Assembly: GCA_024305405.1 (NCBI GenBank)
Contig: JAKNDB010000068.1
Coordinates: forward strand, 1-64,000
From: Dirofilaria immitis
Lineage: Eukaryota > Nematoda > Chromadorea > Rhabditida > Onchocercidae
Direction of reading: 5' to 3'
Length of the DNA stretch: 64,000 nucleotides
In this document: positions 22,877-35,683 of the stretch, piece by piece
Numbering within the stretch: the stretch's first letter is position 1
How the letters are laid out: the number at the start of each line of letters is the position of its first letter
Program-made: the position numbers and the translations under genes
The notes under the pieces: model-generated
Told to the model about the DNA's origin: nothing
Database searches by the model: none
The model's input: only the letters and a program-made list of their open reading frames with translations

Positions 22877-23560
22877 GGCTTAGGCTTTGCATTCTGATTC
22901 GATCTAATCATAGATATATACGATGATTTTATCGTATATATTTGTCTAATCGTAAGTATGCATGATGGCATGAATGTATAAGATGATTTTGTCGTATATT
23001 TTGTCTTTTCATCGATATGCATGATGATTCTTCCTAATCAGAGATATTCATTTTTCGATATTAAATACCGTTATTATTTGATCTGCTTTTATTCATAGAC
23101 ACACATACAAACACCAAGCTAATAGTACGTCACTGTTGCCGTTAGAATGATTACTCGCTATGTGATTGTATGTCAAATGAATTGATTGCTCATTCCTTGA
23201 AACTTTCTTCTCACTAGACAATCCGTTGCTCAAGACTGAGAGTGAACGATGAGAACACTCAACGCAGCATATTATAACTTCTTCGTCCTCTATTAACGTT
23301 GTAGTATTTTTTAAATTACTTTTTTCATTTTTTTCTTGATATGTGCGGTATATATTATGAAATAAATAATATGTATGGTAAAATGTAATAAATAATATGC
23401 TATATGCTATAAAATAAAAATATAATATATTATATACTATGAAATAATATTATTATATATCATATTATACAAAGCAAACATATTTTCTTATAAACAATAA
23501 AATAAAAATTTTACATATTTTCCTATATATTATAAAATAAAATTATTACATATTCTATAT
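22877..23560 (-). repeat. Satellite plus inverted rDNA spacer fragment
   Basis: 22,888-23,055 is the rDNA-associated satellite. 23,060-23,330, read on the minus strand, matches the spacer between the 28S and 18S copies at 47,470-47,660 ('gagcaatcaattgatacgg' versus 'gagcaatcaattcatttga'). 23,330-23,560 is (AT)-rich and abuts the right arm of the inverted repeat. A lone 'aggcttaggc' telomere-like motif sits at 22,878-22,887. Confidence 0.7.
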
Positions 23561-24559
23561 AAATTTAAAAAAATTGATTTGATAGTAATGATATAATTAT
23601 AAATGTAGAAGCAAAATATTTCATGCATGATTGTTTATATTATTTCATGTTTTGCATTATCGAATCTTTAGTAAACTAATTATTTCTCCAATAAAAAAAC
23701 TACTATAATTATTATATATCAAAATTTGGTAGAGATTTGATTAATAAAATTGAATTTTTTTCAATGCAACTTTATACGATATTTCAGTTTGCCACATATG
23801 TAATGCATGATAAATGTATGAAATGTAATAATTGAAATAAATTATTTCGAAACCAAAATGACCAATACAAAAAGGAGAGCGATATCTATTACAACAGCAT
23901 ATCTTTCATCATTTTCCAGAAAAGATTTTTCAATTTTTTGGAAAGAAAGGAATTAAAAAATAATATTTTATTCTGTTGCTGGTTATATCGAAGTTACAGA
24001 AGCAATCATGATATTTGCATAAATTTGCATAAATCAATGATTTTCAGATGAAAAATTTGTTATTATTCCACAAAATATTTACAGTATTCAGATTATCAAG
24101 CTTTTCAAACTCACATTTTTTTCTATGAATCGTTTTTATCGCCATATTTATACAAAAAAGCTTGCAATAATTATGCGAAAGAATTAAAAGCACTGCGATT
24201 TATTTTACCAGAGATCGCATACTTATAAGGATCAATCTCCAAATGATTCTCCAATCAATATAGCTTCATTATTCATTACAGTTCGTTTCTCTTTGGTTAA
24301 TACACTTTTCGAAATATTTATCAAAAATTTTTCCAGAATTTTGCTCTTGCAAATAAGTATGTTGCTGTTTCATTACTTTTTAGCAGCAATATTAATATCA
24401 TGCATCATATAAGCAACAATATGTGAATAAATTATTGCTGTGACTATGAAAATTAAATATTTGTAAATTTCCGTTTTTTACTATTATGTTGACAGTTTCT
24501 TTCTTTACTTTGAAATAATCAGTATGTTGCGTTTTATATCAATTAATGTTGTAAAATTA

Positions 24560-25110
24560 AACGATTTATAAGATATAAACAGAGATGAATCAAATGTAAC
24601 TGCGATATATTTGAGTATTACAGTGGATGCTATTCCGATACGCGATTCACTTTTTTTTCGTAGTAATGAGGAACCATTCTGCGAAACACTGGGAAATGTT
24701 TTTTTCCAATTATAATGTTCGAAGATTCACATATATTTCAAAGGACCATACTATTGCGCAAAAATTATTAACTCTTCCAACTGATCCATAGTAGTGACAA
24801 GTCGTACAGTTGTTTAAAATGCAGGAAAAGTTTTTCGCGACCATAGAGTTTCAAAAAACATATGCAAATTCATGTTGATGAGAAGCCCTATAGTTATCCA
24901 GGATATCAGAGAAATTTTAATTTTTGAGATATGGGAAAACAACTCATGCTAATAAGAAGCTATACAGTTTATCGAGATATAGAAAAATTTTTCACATTCA
25001 TCGAACAGGAAAATTAAAATACTGATTCGTGACGGTGTGAACCTCAACAATTGTCTAAAATAAAGTGAGAAAAAATTCAACTATAAAATAAATTTAAAAT
25101 GCATATGAAA
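24560..25110 (+). pseudogene. C2H2 zinc-finger remnant, unit C, right arm
   Basis: Inverted copy of 7,205-7,760. Fragments such as CRKSFSRP, FKKHMQIHVDEKPYSY and KKFNYKINLK are recognisable between stops. 24,560-24,650 resembles exon 3 of the 16-19 kb gene but is not open. Confidence 0.65.
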
Positions 25111-25314
25111 TTTCATAATCTAGAAACCATTCATATAATACAATAATATTATATTCTAATAGATGAATATTCCTTTTGCTCCTTTATTTACATTTTTATA
25201 CTATAAAATAAAAATATTATATATTATATTATATACTATAAAATAGAAATATCACATATTATATACTGCATATTAAGCGATCAGATGAGATGTCGTGGTT
25301 TATAACATTGTTTG

Positions 25315-25413
25315 TTGTCCCGCAGATGCAGGACGTTCCAAAATTTTATTTCAAGCCACAGCAGAAGAAACTCTGGGCCGAAATCAATCACCTTAAACTT
25401 GGGTAATTAAACC
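25315..25413 (-). ncRNA. SL1-type spliced-leader RNA gene, right arm
   Basis: Inverted copy of the SL RNA at 6,900-6,998. The leader exon (25,413-25,392) carries the same G-to-A difference from canonical SL1 at its third-last base. The donor GTGATT, the Sm site and a perfect terminal hairpin (GTCCTGC..GCGGGAC with one G-U pair) are kept. A few intron-half substitutions distinguish it (for example TTTCGGCCC instead of TTTTGGCCC). Both copies look transcriptionally competent from sequence alone. Confidence 0.9.
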
Positions 25414-25678
25414 GATGAATATGCTTCCTCAATTCTCATATCATTATCGTGCATCCAATAATAAGTTATTCAACGTTGAAAAAGTTTTTCGAAAACAAAA
25501 TATCTCGACGATATCCCGTATCATTTCTGCTAAAATTGACAGGTTGGATGAGATGTAGTTGTGGTATCATGCATTCAACATAGTATACGATTTGGATGAA
25601 ACAACGTAGAGAAATGATGCATCCGACATTGGATATTGATTTTGGAAACATAATTCTCCTCATCAATATATTCCGTTG

Positions 25679-25783
25679 TTGCCACGCAGATGCAGAATGT
25701 TCCAAAAATTTTACTTCAAGCCACAGCAGATGGAACTCTGGGCAGAAATATTAAATTGCCTCGAAAGTTATGGGAAATTATTA
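25679..25783 (-). pseudogene. Degenerate SL RNA with divergent leader, right arm
   Basis: Inverted partner of 6,531-6,635, with the same ACTTTCGAG|GC leader junction and Sm-like site. One substitution distinguishes its intron half (GGCAATTTAAT instead of GGCAATTGAAT). Confidence 0.6.
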
Positions 25784-26352
25784 ATATTTATGCAAATAAT
25801 ATTTTAAAAATTCACCTTAAATGATTTTCAGAATATATAAAAGACCAGAATAATTTAGTTGAATGTACAGAAACAAGTTGATTGAATCTAATGCCTGCAT
25901 AAACTCAAAGCATAAGAATCTAAATTTATGATAGCAGATTTTTTTAAATCTATTTTGCTTTAATATTAAATTATATCATTTTGACGCCTTAATTTTTTTT
26001 TCGTGCATTTGTGTAAAGAACGACATGATGTCATTTAATCCAACTTGCCCGAAAATTACTTCGTGTTAAAAATGGCAGTGCATAATGTATGTATTAATTA
26101 TGTAAATCATTTTACAGCATCTTGAACAAATTAATACATCTCTAACACATTCTACGAATTTCAATATTTCGCTGGCAACAAACAAATTTTTGACAGTAAA
26201 TAATTCGTTCGTTTAATTTCATTCCAAATTTCGAAAGGAAAAGAATTAAATAGTCATATTAAATTCTGCTGTCAATTACATTAATATTACAAAATTAGGT
26301 GCGGAAAAAGAAATACACGTTGATTTATTCTATGCTCAACCACGTTATGTGA

Positions 26353-26687
26353 TTATAAAAAGTGAGCAAGAATTCGAGTAAAACAAGTACTACTGAATTC
26401 TTTTTTGCATTCATCGCACTTGAATGGTTTCTCACTTGTATGTATTCGGCGATGTTTTTTCAGACTGCTGGCATCATTGAATCTTTTATCGCATTCATCG
26501 CACTGGAAAGGTTTCTTGCCTGTATGAGTTCGATAGTGCCTTTTCAGATCCCTGGTTCGACTAAATCTTTTGCTGAATACATTGCACTCGAACAGTTTTT
26601 TGTTTGCATCCGTCCTATTATGTTCATTTAAGTCCAATTGGTCATTTATTTCTGCTTGAGTTGCTAAATTATTTCTAATTGGGATCT
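26353..26687 (-). CDS. C2H2 zinc-finger protein, unit B (right arm)
   Basis: Inverted copy of 5,627-5,968 with the same fingers. Five Ts instead of six near 26,358 end the frame as LAHFL rather than AHFFIIT. Upstream, the intron side carries six instead of five bases in an A-run, so the upstream ATG frame of the left arm is closed here; this supports the TTTTTCAG acceptor as the real exon start. The first and third fingers are incomplete, as in the left arm. Confidence 0.6.
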
Positions 26688-28362
26688 GAAAAAGGAAATT
26701 TTTTATTTTGATTGACTATTTTCCTGAAATTTTTCATTGCAATTTAATTCTATTGATATCCGTATATGCTCTGTAAAATCTTTGAATGAAAATGTTTCAT
26801 AATCATACGATATTTGATATCCTTGAAGATTTTTCAAAGAATTACAATAATATTTTGAAGAAAAATATCATTTTTGTTATTTAACTGCGATTAATTTAGG
26901 GTAAAATATAATGTGGAAACACAAAAAAATTGACAAATGATATCTTCAAAATAAATCAAGGAAAATAGTTTAGTTTTCGAGGAAACTAAACCATTTTCTG
27001 TACTATAAATTGATTGTTTAAACATTAACTGCTTCGAAAGTAACGAGAAAAACTGATAAAAGTAGGAACGTAAACAGGAAATTTATCAATGTTTAATTTT
27101 CATAATCAAAGCTATAACTTATTCATTTGTTACTTATTTGATGCACCATGGCAATAGAGCTACTAGAAAGTGACAAAGTAGCAGCATATTGAGTCGCAAT
27201 CAATTAACACGGACAAATGACAGTGATTAAAATATGGAATAGAATTCGACGTAGAATCCTGGAAAATATTTTAGATACTTTTTCACAGAGTATAAATCAA
27301 AAGAGAATGAGCTGTAGCAAGTATTAAATGTTATACTGATTTGGAGAGTTATTTAAAAACTGGTTTTAAACGTTTCTCTAAGCATGCGATCTATGACCAG
27401 ATGAATTATAATAATCTTTTGCATAATTTTTTTGAGTTTTTTTTGTATAACATAAAAACGTTTTATATAAAAAGTGAGCTTGCTACCGCTCATAAATTTT
27501 TATAAACTATACATTCTTGTAATCTTCGACATGGTAGAATTTCAAATTAATTAAATTTGAAATGTTGATTTCAGTTAAAAATCGAATGTTATGATGCCAA
27601 AGCTCCAATCAATAACTTCCTCATTGTACCATTCACCTTCATTATCTAGTATTATGACAAAGTTTTGTGGCAATAAAAAGCGATTCATATAAAAAAATGA
27701 GTTTGAAAGGCTTCAAAATCTTTAATACTTTACATATTTTGGAGCATCGACAAATTTTTCATGGTTTCATGAAAATTCATAGGTTTATGTAAATTTATGT
27801 AAACAAAAGTCATGTGTAATTTCAAAACAACTAATAATAGAATAAAGTATTATCAATCAGTTTTTTAGAATAAATTTTAATTTTTTAAAAATTATTTTTA
27901 AATGTAATGTGGTAAACATTCGTTTAAATGGAACAAATCAGATAGTGCAGAAATATATGTCAAAAATTTTTTTAAATTTTTTTAAGAATTTTGATCAATT
28001 TTTTAGAATAAATTTTAACATAGAATAAAATTAATCAAATGATTTTTGTTGAATAACTGATAAAACATTAAAACTTGTAGAAAATTGAATATTTCAGGCC
28101 TATAGTTTAGCATAGTTTTATCAAAAATTATTTTCTACGCGAAATATAAGCATTCGTTTGTAGCTCTTTCGATTAAATTCAAACCCTAGTTTTGCGAAAA
28201 CATTATGTTCTTTTGCCGAATAAATCGATTATTTAGAAATTTTCTTCATTAAACTAACGTGCTTTTTGTTTGCATCAAAAATCTTTATTTTTAATTATCG
28301 TTTTAATGAAAACGTATTGGATGACGAATGCATTGTACTCAGTGATATCGAGCATAAAGCAC

Positions 28363-28925
28363 ATCGTATGTGCAATAATCTAACTAAATAAAGCAAAGAT
28401 TACTTGCATATTCTACATGCTATTTGTGCTTGCATATTGTGCATGTTTCAGTAAATGAGCATAGGTGTAATGTAAAGATTATGAAGTAAATACGTAGACA
28501 GGCATGAGAGAGGAAACTTTATTTAATGAAAAAAAACAGGTAACAAATAAATATCTTATTGTAATATGCAATTTACAATTCCGATAACATAAAAACTACA
28601 AGTGTATATTGCTCAGGTATTGGAGCATCTGTCAGCAATATGAATTATAATGCATCGGAAATAATAAAGTTGATCATGCATGCTTATTCAAAATGGTAAT
28701 TGCATTACTTTCTAATTCTAGCGTTAACATCAAACAGAGGAAATTAAAGCAACATTTTTGTTCTGATTCCTCAATTGTTTTCTCCGATAGGAAATATTGT
28801 TAACAATTCGATAAATTTTCTTTGATAGATAAGCAAATACAAAAGGTTAAATTAAAATCTTGGCAATGAATGAATCAAAATTTAAACGATACAAATCCAA
28901 TATGTTATAAATTTTCTTTCATTTT
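28363..28925 (+). other. Possible rDNA ITS2 remnant
   Basis: The stretch directly before the 28S start ('tttttgacctcaactcagtc') has the ITS2-to-28S transition seen in nematodes. No 5.8S sequence is recognisable upstream, so any ITS2 is partial and joins inverted-repeat flank somewhere between 28,363 and 28,500. Confidence 0.4.
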
Positions 28926-28927
28926 TG

Positions 28928-29390
28928 ACCTCAACTCAGTCGTGATTACCCGCTGAATTTAAGCATATAACTAAGCGGAGGAAAAGAAACTAACGAGGAT
29001 TTCCTTAGTAACGGCGAGTGAAAAGGAAAAAGCCCAACGCTGAATCCAATAGTTATTTAAACTATATGGAAATGTAGCGTATAACTATTCGTAGCATATC
29101 TTTACACCCAAAGTTCCCTTGAGCGGGGCTACAGTCCATAGAAGGTGCTAGACCGGTACGGGTGAAAAAAGTTACGATATGTTATACTTTGGAGTCGGGT
29201 TGTTTGAGATTGCAGCCCAAAGAGGGTGGTAAACCTCATCTAAGGCTAAATATGACCACGAGACCGATAGCAAACAAGTACCGTGAGGGAAAGTTGCAAA
29301 GAACTTTGAAGAGAGAGTTCAAGAGGGCGTGAAACCGCTGAGATGGAAACGGATAGAGTTAACGAAACATATCGATATTCAACTAATCAA
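28928..29390 (+). pseudogene. 28S rRNA 5' fragment (D1-D2)
   Basis: Begins with the conserved 28S start ('acctcaactcagtcgtgatt', 'ttaagcatataactaagcgg') and continues through 'agagggcgtgaaaccgctga' to about 29,370. D2-like sequence may extend to about 29,560 but becomes AT-rich. The rest of the gene is absent; the next 28S sequence on this strand is 16.6 kb away and starts far downstream in the gene. Confidence 0.9.
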
Positions 29391-29559
29391 TTTAGCAAAT
29401 CTTAATTTCATTATTATTCATTTTTGAATAAAATGATATATAAGATAAAAGTGCTTTTATATGATTGGTGTATTTATCGATTGTATGCATTGAGAGCTTC
29501 ATTTAAGCATATTAATACAATCATTTAGTGGACCAATTTTTTAATCTAATAATTAATAA

Positions 29560-29800
29560 TTGGAATCCTAAATAATGTTGAAATATGTCTTAGATGAAGT
29601 TTAAATAATAAAATGTAACTTTCACTTGAAATAATAGTGACATGCATCGACATTTCAGTGCATTACTTTTTCGTAGTAATCAGCAGGATTTCAAATAAAC
29701 AACAAATGATGTAGAAGTCAGAAGAAAATATAAATTAATTAAGCAAATTGAAATAATGCTAATTATGGCTTATCCTTGACATTTGGATTATGAAAATATT
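29560..29800. other. AT-rich DNA
   Basis: Nothing recognised between the 28S fragment and the membrane-protein exon. Confidence 0.4.
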
Positions 29801-29926
29801 TCACAATAAATCCAGAAATTTGTGATAATACAGAGAGAGAAAATAGAAAATAGAATGCAATTTATATAGAAGAATTGATGCAGCAATCATTGACAGCAAA
29901 AATCCAAAAATCAAACTTATTAATAC
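29801..29926 (-). CDS. Terminal exon of a membrane protein, copy 1
   Basis: After a TTTGCAG acceptor (29,927-29,929) the exon reads VLISLIFGFLLSMIAASILL, then a short Tyr/His-rich tail to TGA 29,801-29,803: 41 codons containing one clear transmembrane helix. The inverted homologue at 58,330-58,452 keeps the first seven codons (ILISLIF) and then diverges. Neighbouring homologous blocks (30,250-30,690) imply more exons upstream on the minus strand, but I could not assemble them. Family unknown. Confidence 0.45.
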   Translation of the reverse strand, partial: VLISLIFGFLLSMIAASILLYKLHSIFYFLSLYYHKFLDLL

Positions 29927-30690
29927 CTGCAAAGAAGAAAACGAAATCATTATAAATAAATTAATATACCCTTTCGTTATTTTCTTGAAATCAATTAAAA
30001 AATTTTAATAATGAATGAATGGGAAAAACTATTCTAAACAGATTATTGAAGCAAATTTATCGCTCATTATCTCATCTCATTCTAGTTTCTCGGAACAAAA
30101 ATTCCAGTAATGAAAGGAGAATTTTTTAACGATTGCATCCGATAAAAATAATTTGATGTAATTGACTATTTAAGTTAATGATCAGTTAAATTGTTTACTG
30201 CTAAAACTTTATCTTCTTCATTTGCTCAGTGTAATGAAATTATTACCGAATAAAATTCATTATGATCAATTCTTTTAAATCAGCGGGTAAAATTATTAAC
30301 CATATTTGAGGGCAAAACAAAGAAAGTAATTTCACTAACGCATGCTTCCATTAAAAAGAAATTTTTTGCAGAACATAAAAGAATTGGTGAATCGAACACT
30401 CATTATATTCTTTTGTTTTTTCGATAATTTTACGTTACCTATAAAACGATAGATATTCTTTGATAGTTGGAATTATAATATTATATCCAAAAAAAATTTA
30501 ATCATTTTTTATACAAACGAAAGCAAATTTTTAGAAAAACGCGATTTCTTTACTAAAGTTCTTGTTGATTCAGATGGACAAGTAATCTGAAGAGATTATA
30601 ATAAATTGAATAGTACTGCGAGAAAATATCAAATGAGCAAAACGATAAAATAATCGACAATCTAAGGATTTAGATATCAGTTCCAATATT
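29801..30690 (-). repeat. Inverted duplication block I (partner 57.38-58.5 kb)
   Basis: Reverse complement aligns with 57,385-58,440. Matches include 'gatttctttactaaagttct' near 30,543 and 'ataaaaataatttgatgtaa' near 30,142. Homology stops near 30,690. Confidence 0.75.
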
Positions 30691-30699
30691 TCTCAACTA

Positions 30700-32900
30700 A
30701 TTTTCATAATATTACATTTATTGCAGTGATACTCAATATTCAGTATTACACTATAATCATAGATTTAAATTTGAATATTTTGGGATTAAATAAATATTTT
30801 GCTAAAAAGTTTTCTGAAGCAAACATATGGAAAAAGGGGAGAAAACTGATTTGTCTAATAGCATTATTATCTAACAGTATTCCTATCTAATAGTATAATA
30901 CTAATCTGATATAAATTATCTAATATGATTGTCCAATTTAGTAAAATTACTAGAAAAGGTGTTGTTAATGTGCTTACTTCAGTTTTTCTTCATTTATTCA
31001 GTAGATGAATAGAGGGATGTAATTTGAAGATTATATCGTACAAGAAATTTGCTAAGGATATTATCAATAGAAGTAGTAGTTCAGCTTAAATAAATACGAT
31101 ATCATACAAAAGGTTTTGCAAATACGTAAAAGAGGCAATAATCTAGAAAACTAAATGATCTTTAGGTAGAATTATAATAAAATGTTCGCACTCAAAATTT
31201 AATCTCATATTTTGCATACACGACTTAAAAAGCTTGACTATTTGACGAATAATAAATAGATCAAGATTTAGTTGTATATAAAAATATCAATAAAATTAAA
31301 AGGAAGATGTTAGTAAAATTGAAGAATTTACTCATTACATAAAAAGTGTCAAAAGAGCAAAGAGGATTAGAGGGGAAAAAGTCACGAGTTATAAAAGGTG
31401 TAAAATTTCGATGCAAGAGGTTAGTTTATCAATTCAAAAATACTCGGTTTCATAAGTAACGATAACCAGTATGAACAAGCATCATCACTGACGGTAAATA
31501 TCAGAATTTAACGAGTGGTTTCAACATTCTTCTATAATAAGTAACAATAAGAAGCAAAAGCAGTAGTAGTGACAAAGTGGAAAAAGATCGACTGAAATAA
31601 AAAAAGGTTTACAAAACTCTGCTAAAATTCAAGTAGCTTTTTGAAATCCTTTATTTTTTATTGTGCATGTTTCAGTTGATCTATATCATTGCTTAATTCG
31701 TACCGTTGTTTTAACTCATCATCTTGTTCAATTTACATCACTGTGTAAATGCAGGATTGTGTTACGACATTTATAATCCAATAAAACTTCTAGCTGAATC
31801 AAAACAGCATAAATAATCAGCCACCAATCAACAAAAAAAAAGAATTAGGGATTCTTTCTTCTAATTCTCAAGAGATTTTTTTTTTTTTAACTAACTATAA
31901 TTATATATTCATTTGTAGGAATTTCAGATTTTAAATACGACAAATTGCAATGTCAATGAATCATTTTTCCAAGCGAGTATACTTTCAAATATGAAAGTAT
32001 ATATATATATATATGCTTTTCCTGTTAAATTTCCTTTTATTTTTTATATTTTGCGCAGATATTTTTCTTTTTTGAGTATACTTTCATATTTCACGTGTCG
32101 TGTTAAATTTCGCTGAAATTAATATATTATTAGAATATAGTTAAGTAATGAAATTAATTTTACTTTATAAAAATGATAATTAAGTTGAATGAGAACATCG
32201 ATGCATTCTATTTTATTTATCAGCAAATATACTACAATATATTGTCAGAAATATTTAATAATATGACACAGAATTGATTATACATCTATTAACAGTAATG
32301 AAATCAATTTCGAAGCCGAAGATTTCTGATCAATATTAAATTGAGAATTTGATAGTTTGAGTCCAACAGATAAGTTGTTCCATATAAGATATCATAGTAG
32401 CAAATATATGTGATTATTTTAAAAACAATCAAATCAATAGCGTTTTTTTATCGAATATGGAATAAATATAATGAAGCTGGAAATCTTTCAATTTTCCTGA
32501 AGATGATAGAAATTTTACAATTCATGTTTTTTTTTGTTACTATTAAAACGAAGCATAAATGAATGTATGAATTTGACTTAACATAAAATTAAAAATTCAA
32601 TTTTCAAATCAGTATCTTATTTTAATTTGATAAATTGAATTATTAATTAAGTAGACAATTCCATTTGCCATGAAGATTTGGAAATGATATTCTAAACCAA
32701 TAATAGCTTAACGAAGATTTGCATACTTCATATTACGATGACGATAGAAGTTATTCTCGAGGCACATTAAAAATATCATTTATGTGAATAAGGAAAGATA
32801 TGATGATAAAATAATTAAACAAAGATACTTACACATTGCTATGTCAATCCTGTGAGAGATGTTAGCTATAAATATGTTAATAGTTAATAAATAAGCGACT
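30700..32900. other. AT-rich DNA without recognised gene
   Basis: No coding frame with convincing features. A short palindromic (TA)n with flanking 'gtatactttca' repeats is at 31,975-32,085. Confidence 0.4.
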
Positions 32901-32927
32901 AATAAACAAATGAAATAACTACATATT

Positions 32928-33379
32928 TTGTATTACTGGTCTCCAAGATTAATTCTATGTTTATTTAATGAAACAATACTCATGATAGCGATTTACAAAG
33001 TTAACCATTTAGCTTCAATTCTAATATATTATTTCTTCGAATATTTATTATTTAACAATTTTGATTTAATCAGAGTAATGATTATGAGATATTTATGGAA
33101 ATTTGGCAAAAATTTTTAAAATATTAATGTTCAAAATTGAGCGATAATAATTAAACATACATTATATTGTGGTAATAAGGGTTTACGATCCAAACTTAAT
33201 GGCAAAATATCATTATAATCTTTTTGGCATATGAAATTTTGTTAATATTTGCACTATTGGACCGACACGATCCAATAGAACTGCATAGTTTTCATTCTAT
33301 AATAATAGTTGGAATTGCGGAAGTGTTCTTATCCATTTTCTTTTTAACTGCTTCTCTGTTTTATATGAAATATGCTTGA
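32928..33379 (+). pseudogene. Membrane-protein fragments with frameshift
   Basis: Two plus-strand pieces look coding. 33,160-33,230 reads HYIVVIRVYDPNLMAKYHYN. After a frame change near 33,225 the sequence reads LAYEILLIFALLDRHDPIEL, then IIIVGIAEVFLSIFFLTASL, ending YMKYA at TGA 33,377. These give two or three hydrophobic helices with a short polar loop, as in small multi-pass membrane proteins. A preceding frame at 32,928-33,119 is also hydrophobic and might belong. Family unknown. Confidence 0.4.
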
Positions 33380-33399
33380 CTGTAGACGAAAGTAGTTGG

Positions 33400-35680
33400 A
33401 ATCTTTTGAAGAAGCAGTTGAGAAGTTTCGGTTTGAAAAGATGGTAGCATCCAGTAAACATACATATTTATGGCTGACTGACACACAGCGCTTTCAAATG
33501 AACATTTTTTGCTATAAATGACTGCTACTAATTTTTAACTTTCTCGTATATTGCTATTGTTTTTGATTTTTTAAGAATCATTTCTGAAAATTATGAATTA
33601 GCATAATAATCCAACCTTAACAATAATTAAGTTGATTATAATAACAAATAACTAGTGGCGCTAACTGGATTCTTAATAAATAAAACTAAAGATTTTATTC
33701 ATCCATGTTCTAGACAGCTGCGGTTTTCTTCAAAAAAATAAGAAAAATTAAGATCAATGATAAGTAATGCATTATTATTAAAGTATCATTTCTTTTTCTA
33801 TTACATATTTGCAAATAGATCATGAGTATTATGCTAAATAATGTATTATGATTAAAGTATTATTTCATTATCTACCAGTAGGTTTAAAATAAAAGATGCA
33901 TTATTTAAACATAATACATAAAATTTAAGATTAAACAACCGATACAAAAAAATGATACTTTTATCATAATATATTACACAAATTTGATTTCAATTTTTTT
34001 CGCAGATATTCTATTGTTCTTTTATTCTAAATGTGTTGGTAGACAATAAAATGATATTTCGACATTATGAGGAAAGTATAACTTTTTTCGTAACGATTGG
34101 AAAATTCCAAATTTGGAGTCCAATGTTATGTAATATATACTTAAATTTGATTCCAAAAATTTTGGCAAATAACTTTGCTGTTCTTTTATTCTAAACATGC
34201 TGACAGATGATAAAATGATACCATGATCATGATGTATTATTTAATATTATTCTTAAAAATTGGAATTAAACAACCGACGCTTTAATTTCTATTCTTTTAC
34301 TCTAAACATACTGCTAGAGAATGAAATTATAACTTTGTCATTAAAACATTATATAAATCTGCTCGCAAATATGTGATAGAAGGAGAAGTGACACTTATTC
34401 AAATTTGGTCTCGAAAATTCCTTTCCAGATAACTCCGACATTCTTTTATTCGAAATATCTGGTAGACAATGAAATGATATATTACAAAACACAAAATTTT
34501 TCTTGATAATACTGCAAAAAAACAATAAGAAATTATTTATCGTGGATATTACAGGTTTTCATAAAATTCAGAAACGTCAATATTTATCACATGGTTATTA
34601 ATATATGTACAAATGAGTTTGACTCATTTATTTTTAGATATAATTTCATTGATTTCTGATTGTAATATAATTGCTAGAAGTGATCAAAATTGGTTAGATT
34701 CCGAAAAAAATTTTGGTAGAAATTATAAGTTAATGTTGATGTTTGTTAATGACATAAAGATCTATTTCTAATGCTATATTGATAACAAGTGAATTTCAGA
34801 ATTAATTTAACTTTCTTATATAAATTGTTCTGAACCCATCTTCAGTGCTAAATCGTTAGTATATAAGTAATTAAGATGCGTCTCTAGAAATATTGAATGC
34901 ATGGAAATTTATTGGATTCCGTCATATAATTTATCCTTATGATTTTATTGTAAAGTAAAGTTCTGTTCTCGTTTTATCATAGAATTATAAAAGTGTCGCA
35001 CGAAAATAGAATAATACCAATTTTTGTGAATGCATAATAGAATATTTCAATTTGATATACTTTTTTTATTTGAGATACTTTTTGCCGTATAGTAATGATT
35101 TTCTGAAATGAAAGCTTTGATTTTTGTTAAAAATTTTTGTGCTCATCTATGCTCGTTTTTTTTACAATAATGATTATACCTAAGATTGATTATCTTCGAC
35201 ATGCCCAAAACCATGTACATTTTGATTATAGCAATCTTCATGAAAATCGTAATAAGATGAAATAAATGCAATGAAGAAATAAAAAGCCAAAATAAAGTTG
35301 AAGCATTCGAGAGAGCTCAACAGTCAGCGATTAAATCATTTAGTATATCACGGATTTCATGATACCTGATGCTTCTATTATGTCATGCTATGCTTCAACG
35401 AATAAATCATAAACTTTAAAATAATTGGACCACAATACATAATACAATAATTAAAACACATACTGTAGAATTTCTTTAAATATAACATTTCTTTTAAAAA
35501 ATATAATGCAATGATCTATTTGCAATGAGTTTCAGTGTTAGATAATTTGCCTTTGACCAGAAAAGTATTTAAAATTCTTTTGAAAAAGAAGATGTCAGAA
35601 TCTGAGATTGCGCGACTCCAAAAATATAGTTTTGTACATTACACAGAAATGGTACTTCGAATATTATACCGAATGTAAAT
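33400..35680. repeat. Degenerate ~150-bp repeats in AT-rich DNA
   Basis: A motif like 'ttcttttattctaaacatg' followed by 'agacaatgaaatgatat' recurs near 34,016, 34,178, 34,298 and 34,440, with related sequence at 33,785-33,900. No gene was recognised. Confidence 0.5.
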
Positions 35681-35683
35681 ATT

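Larger units (their letters stand above)
23570..28362 (-). repeat. Right arm of the ~4.7 kb inverted repeat
   Basis: Reverse complement of 4,040-8,745. It keeps about 130 bp near 28,110-28,210 that are missing from the left arm and that also occur, diverged, in unit A near 1,040-1,115. The retained state is therefore probably ancestral. Small indels, mostly in homopolymers, distinguish the arms. Confidence 0.9.
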
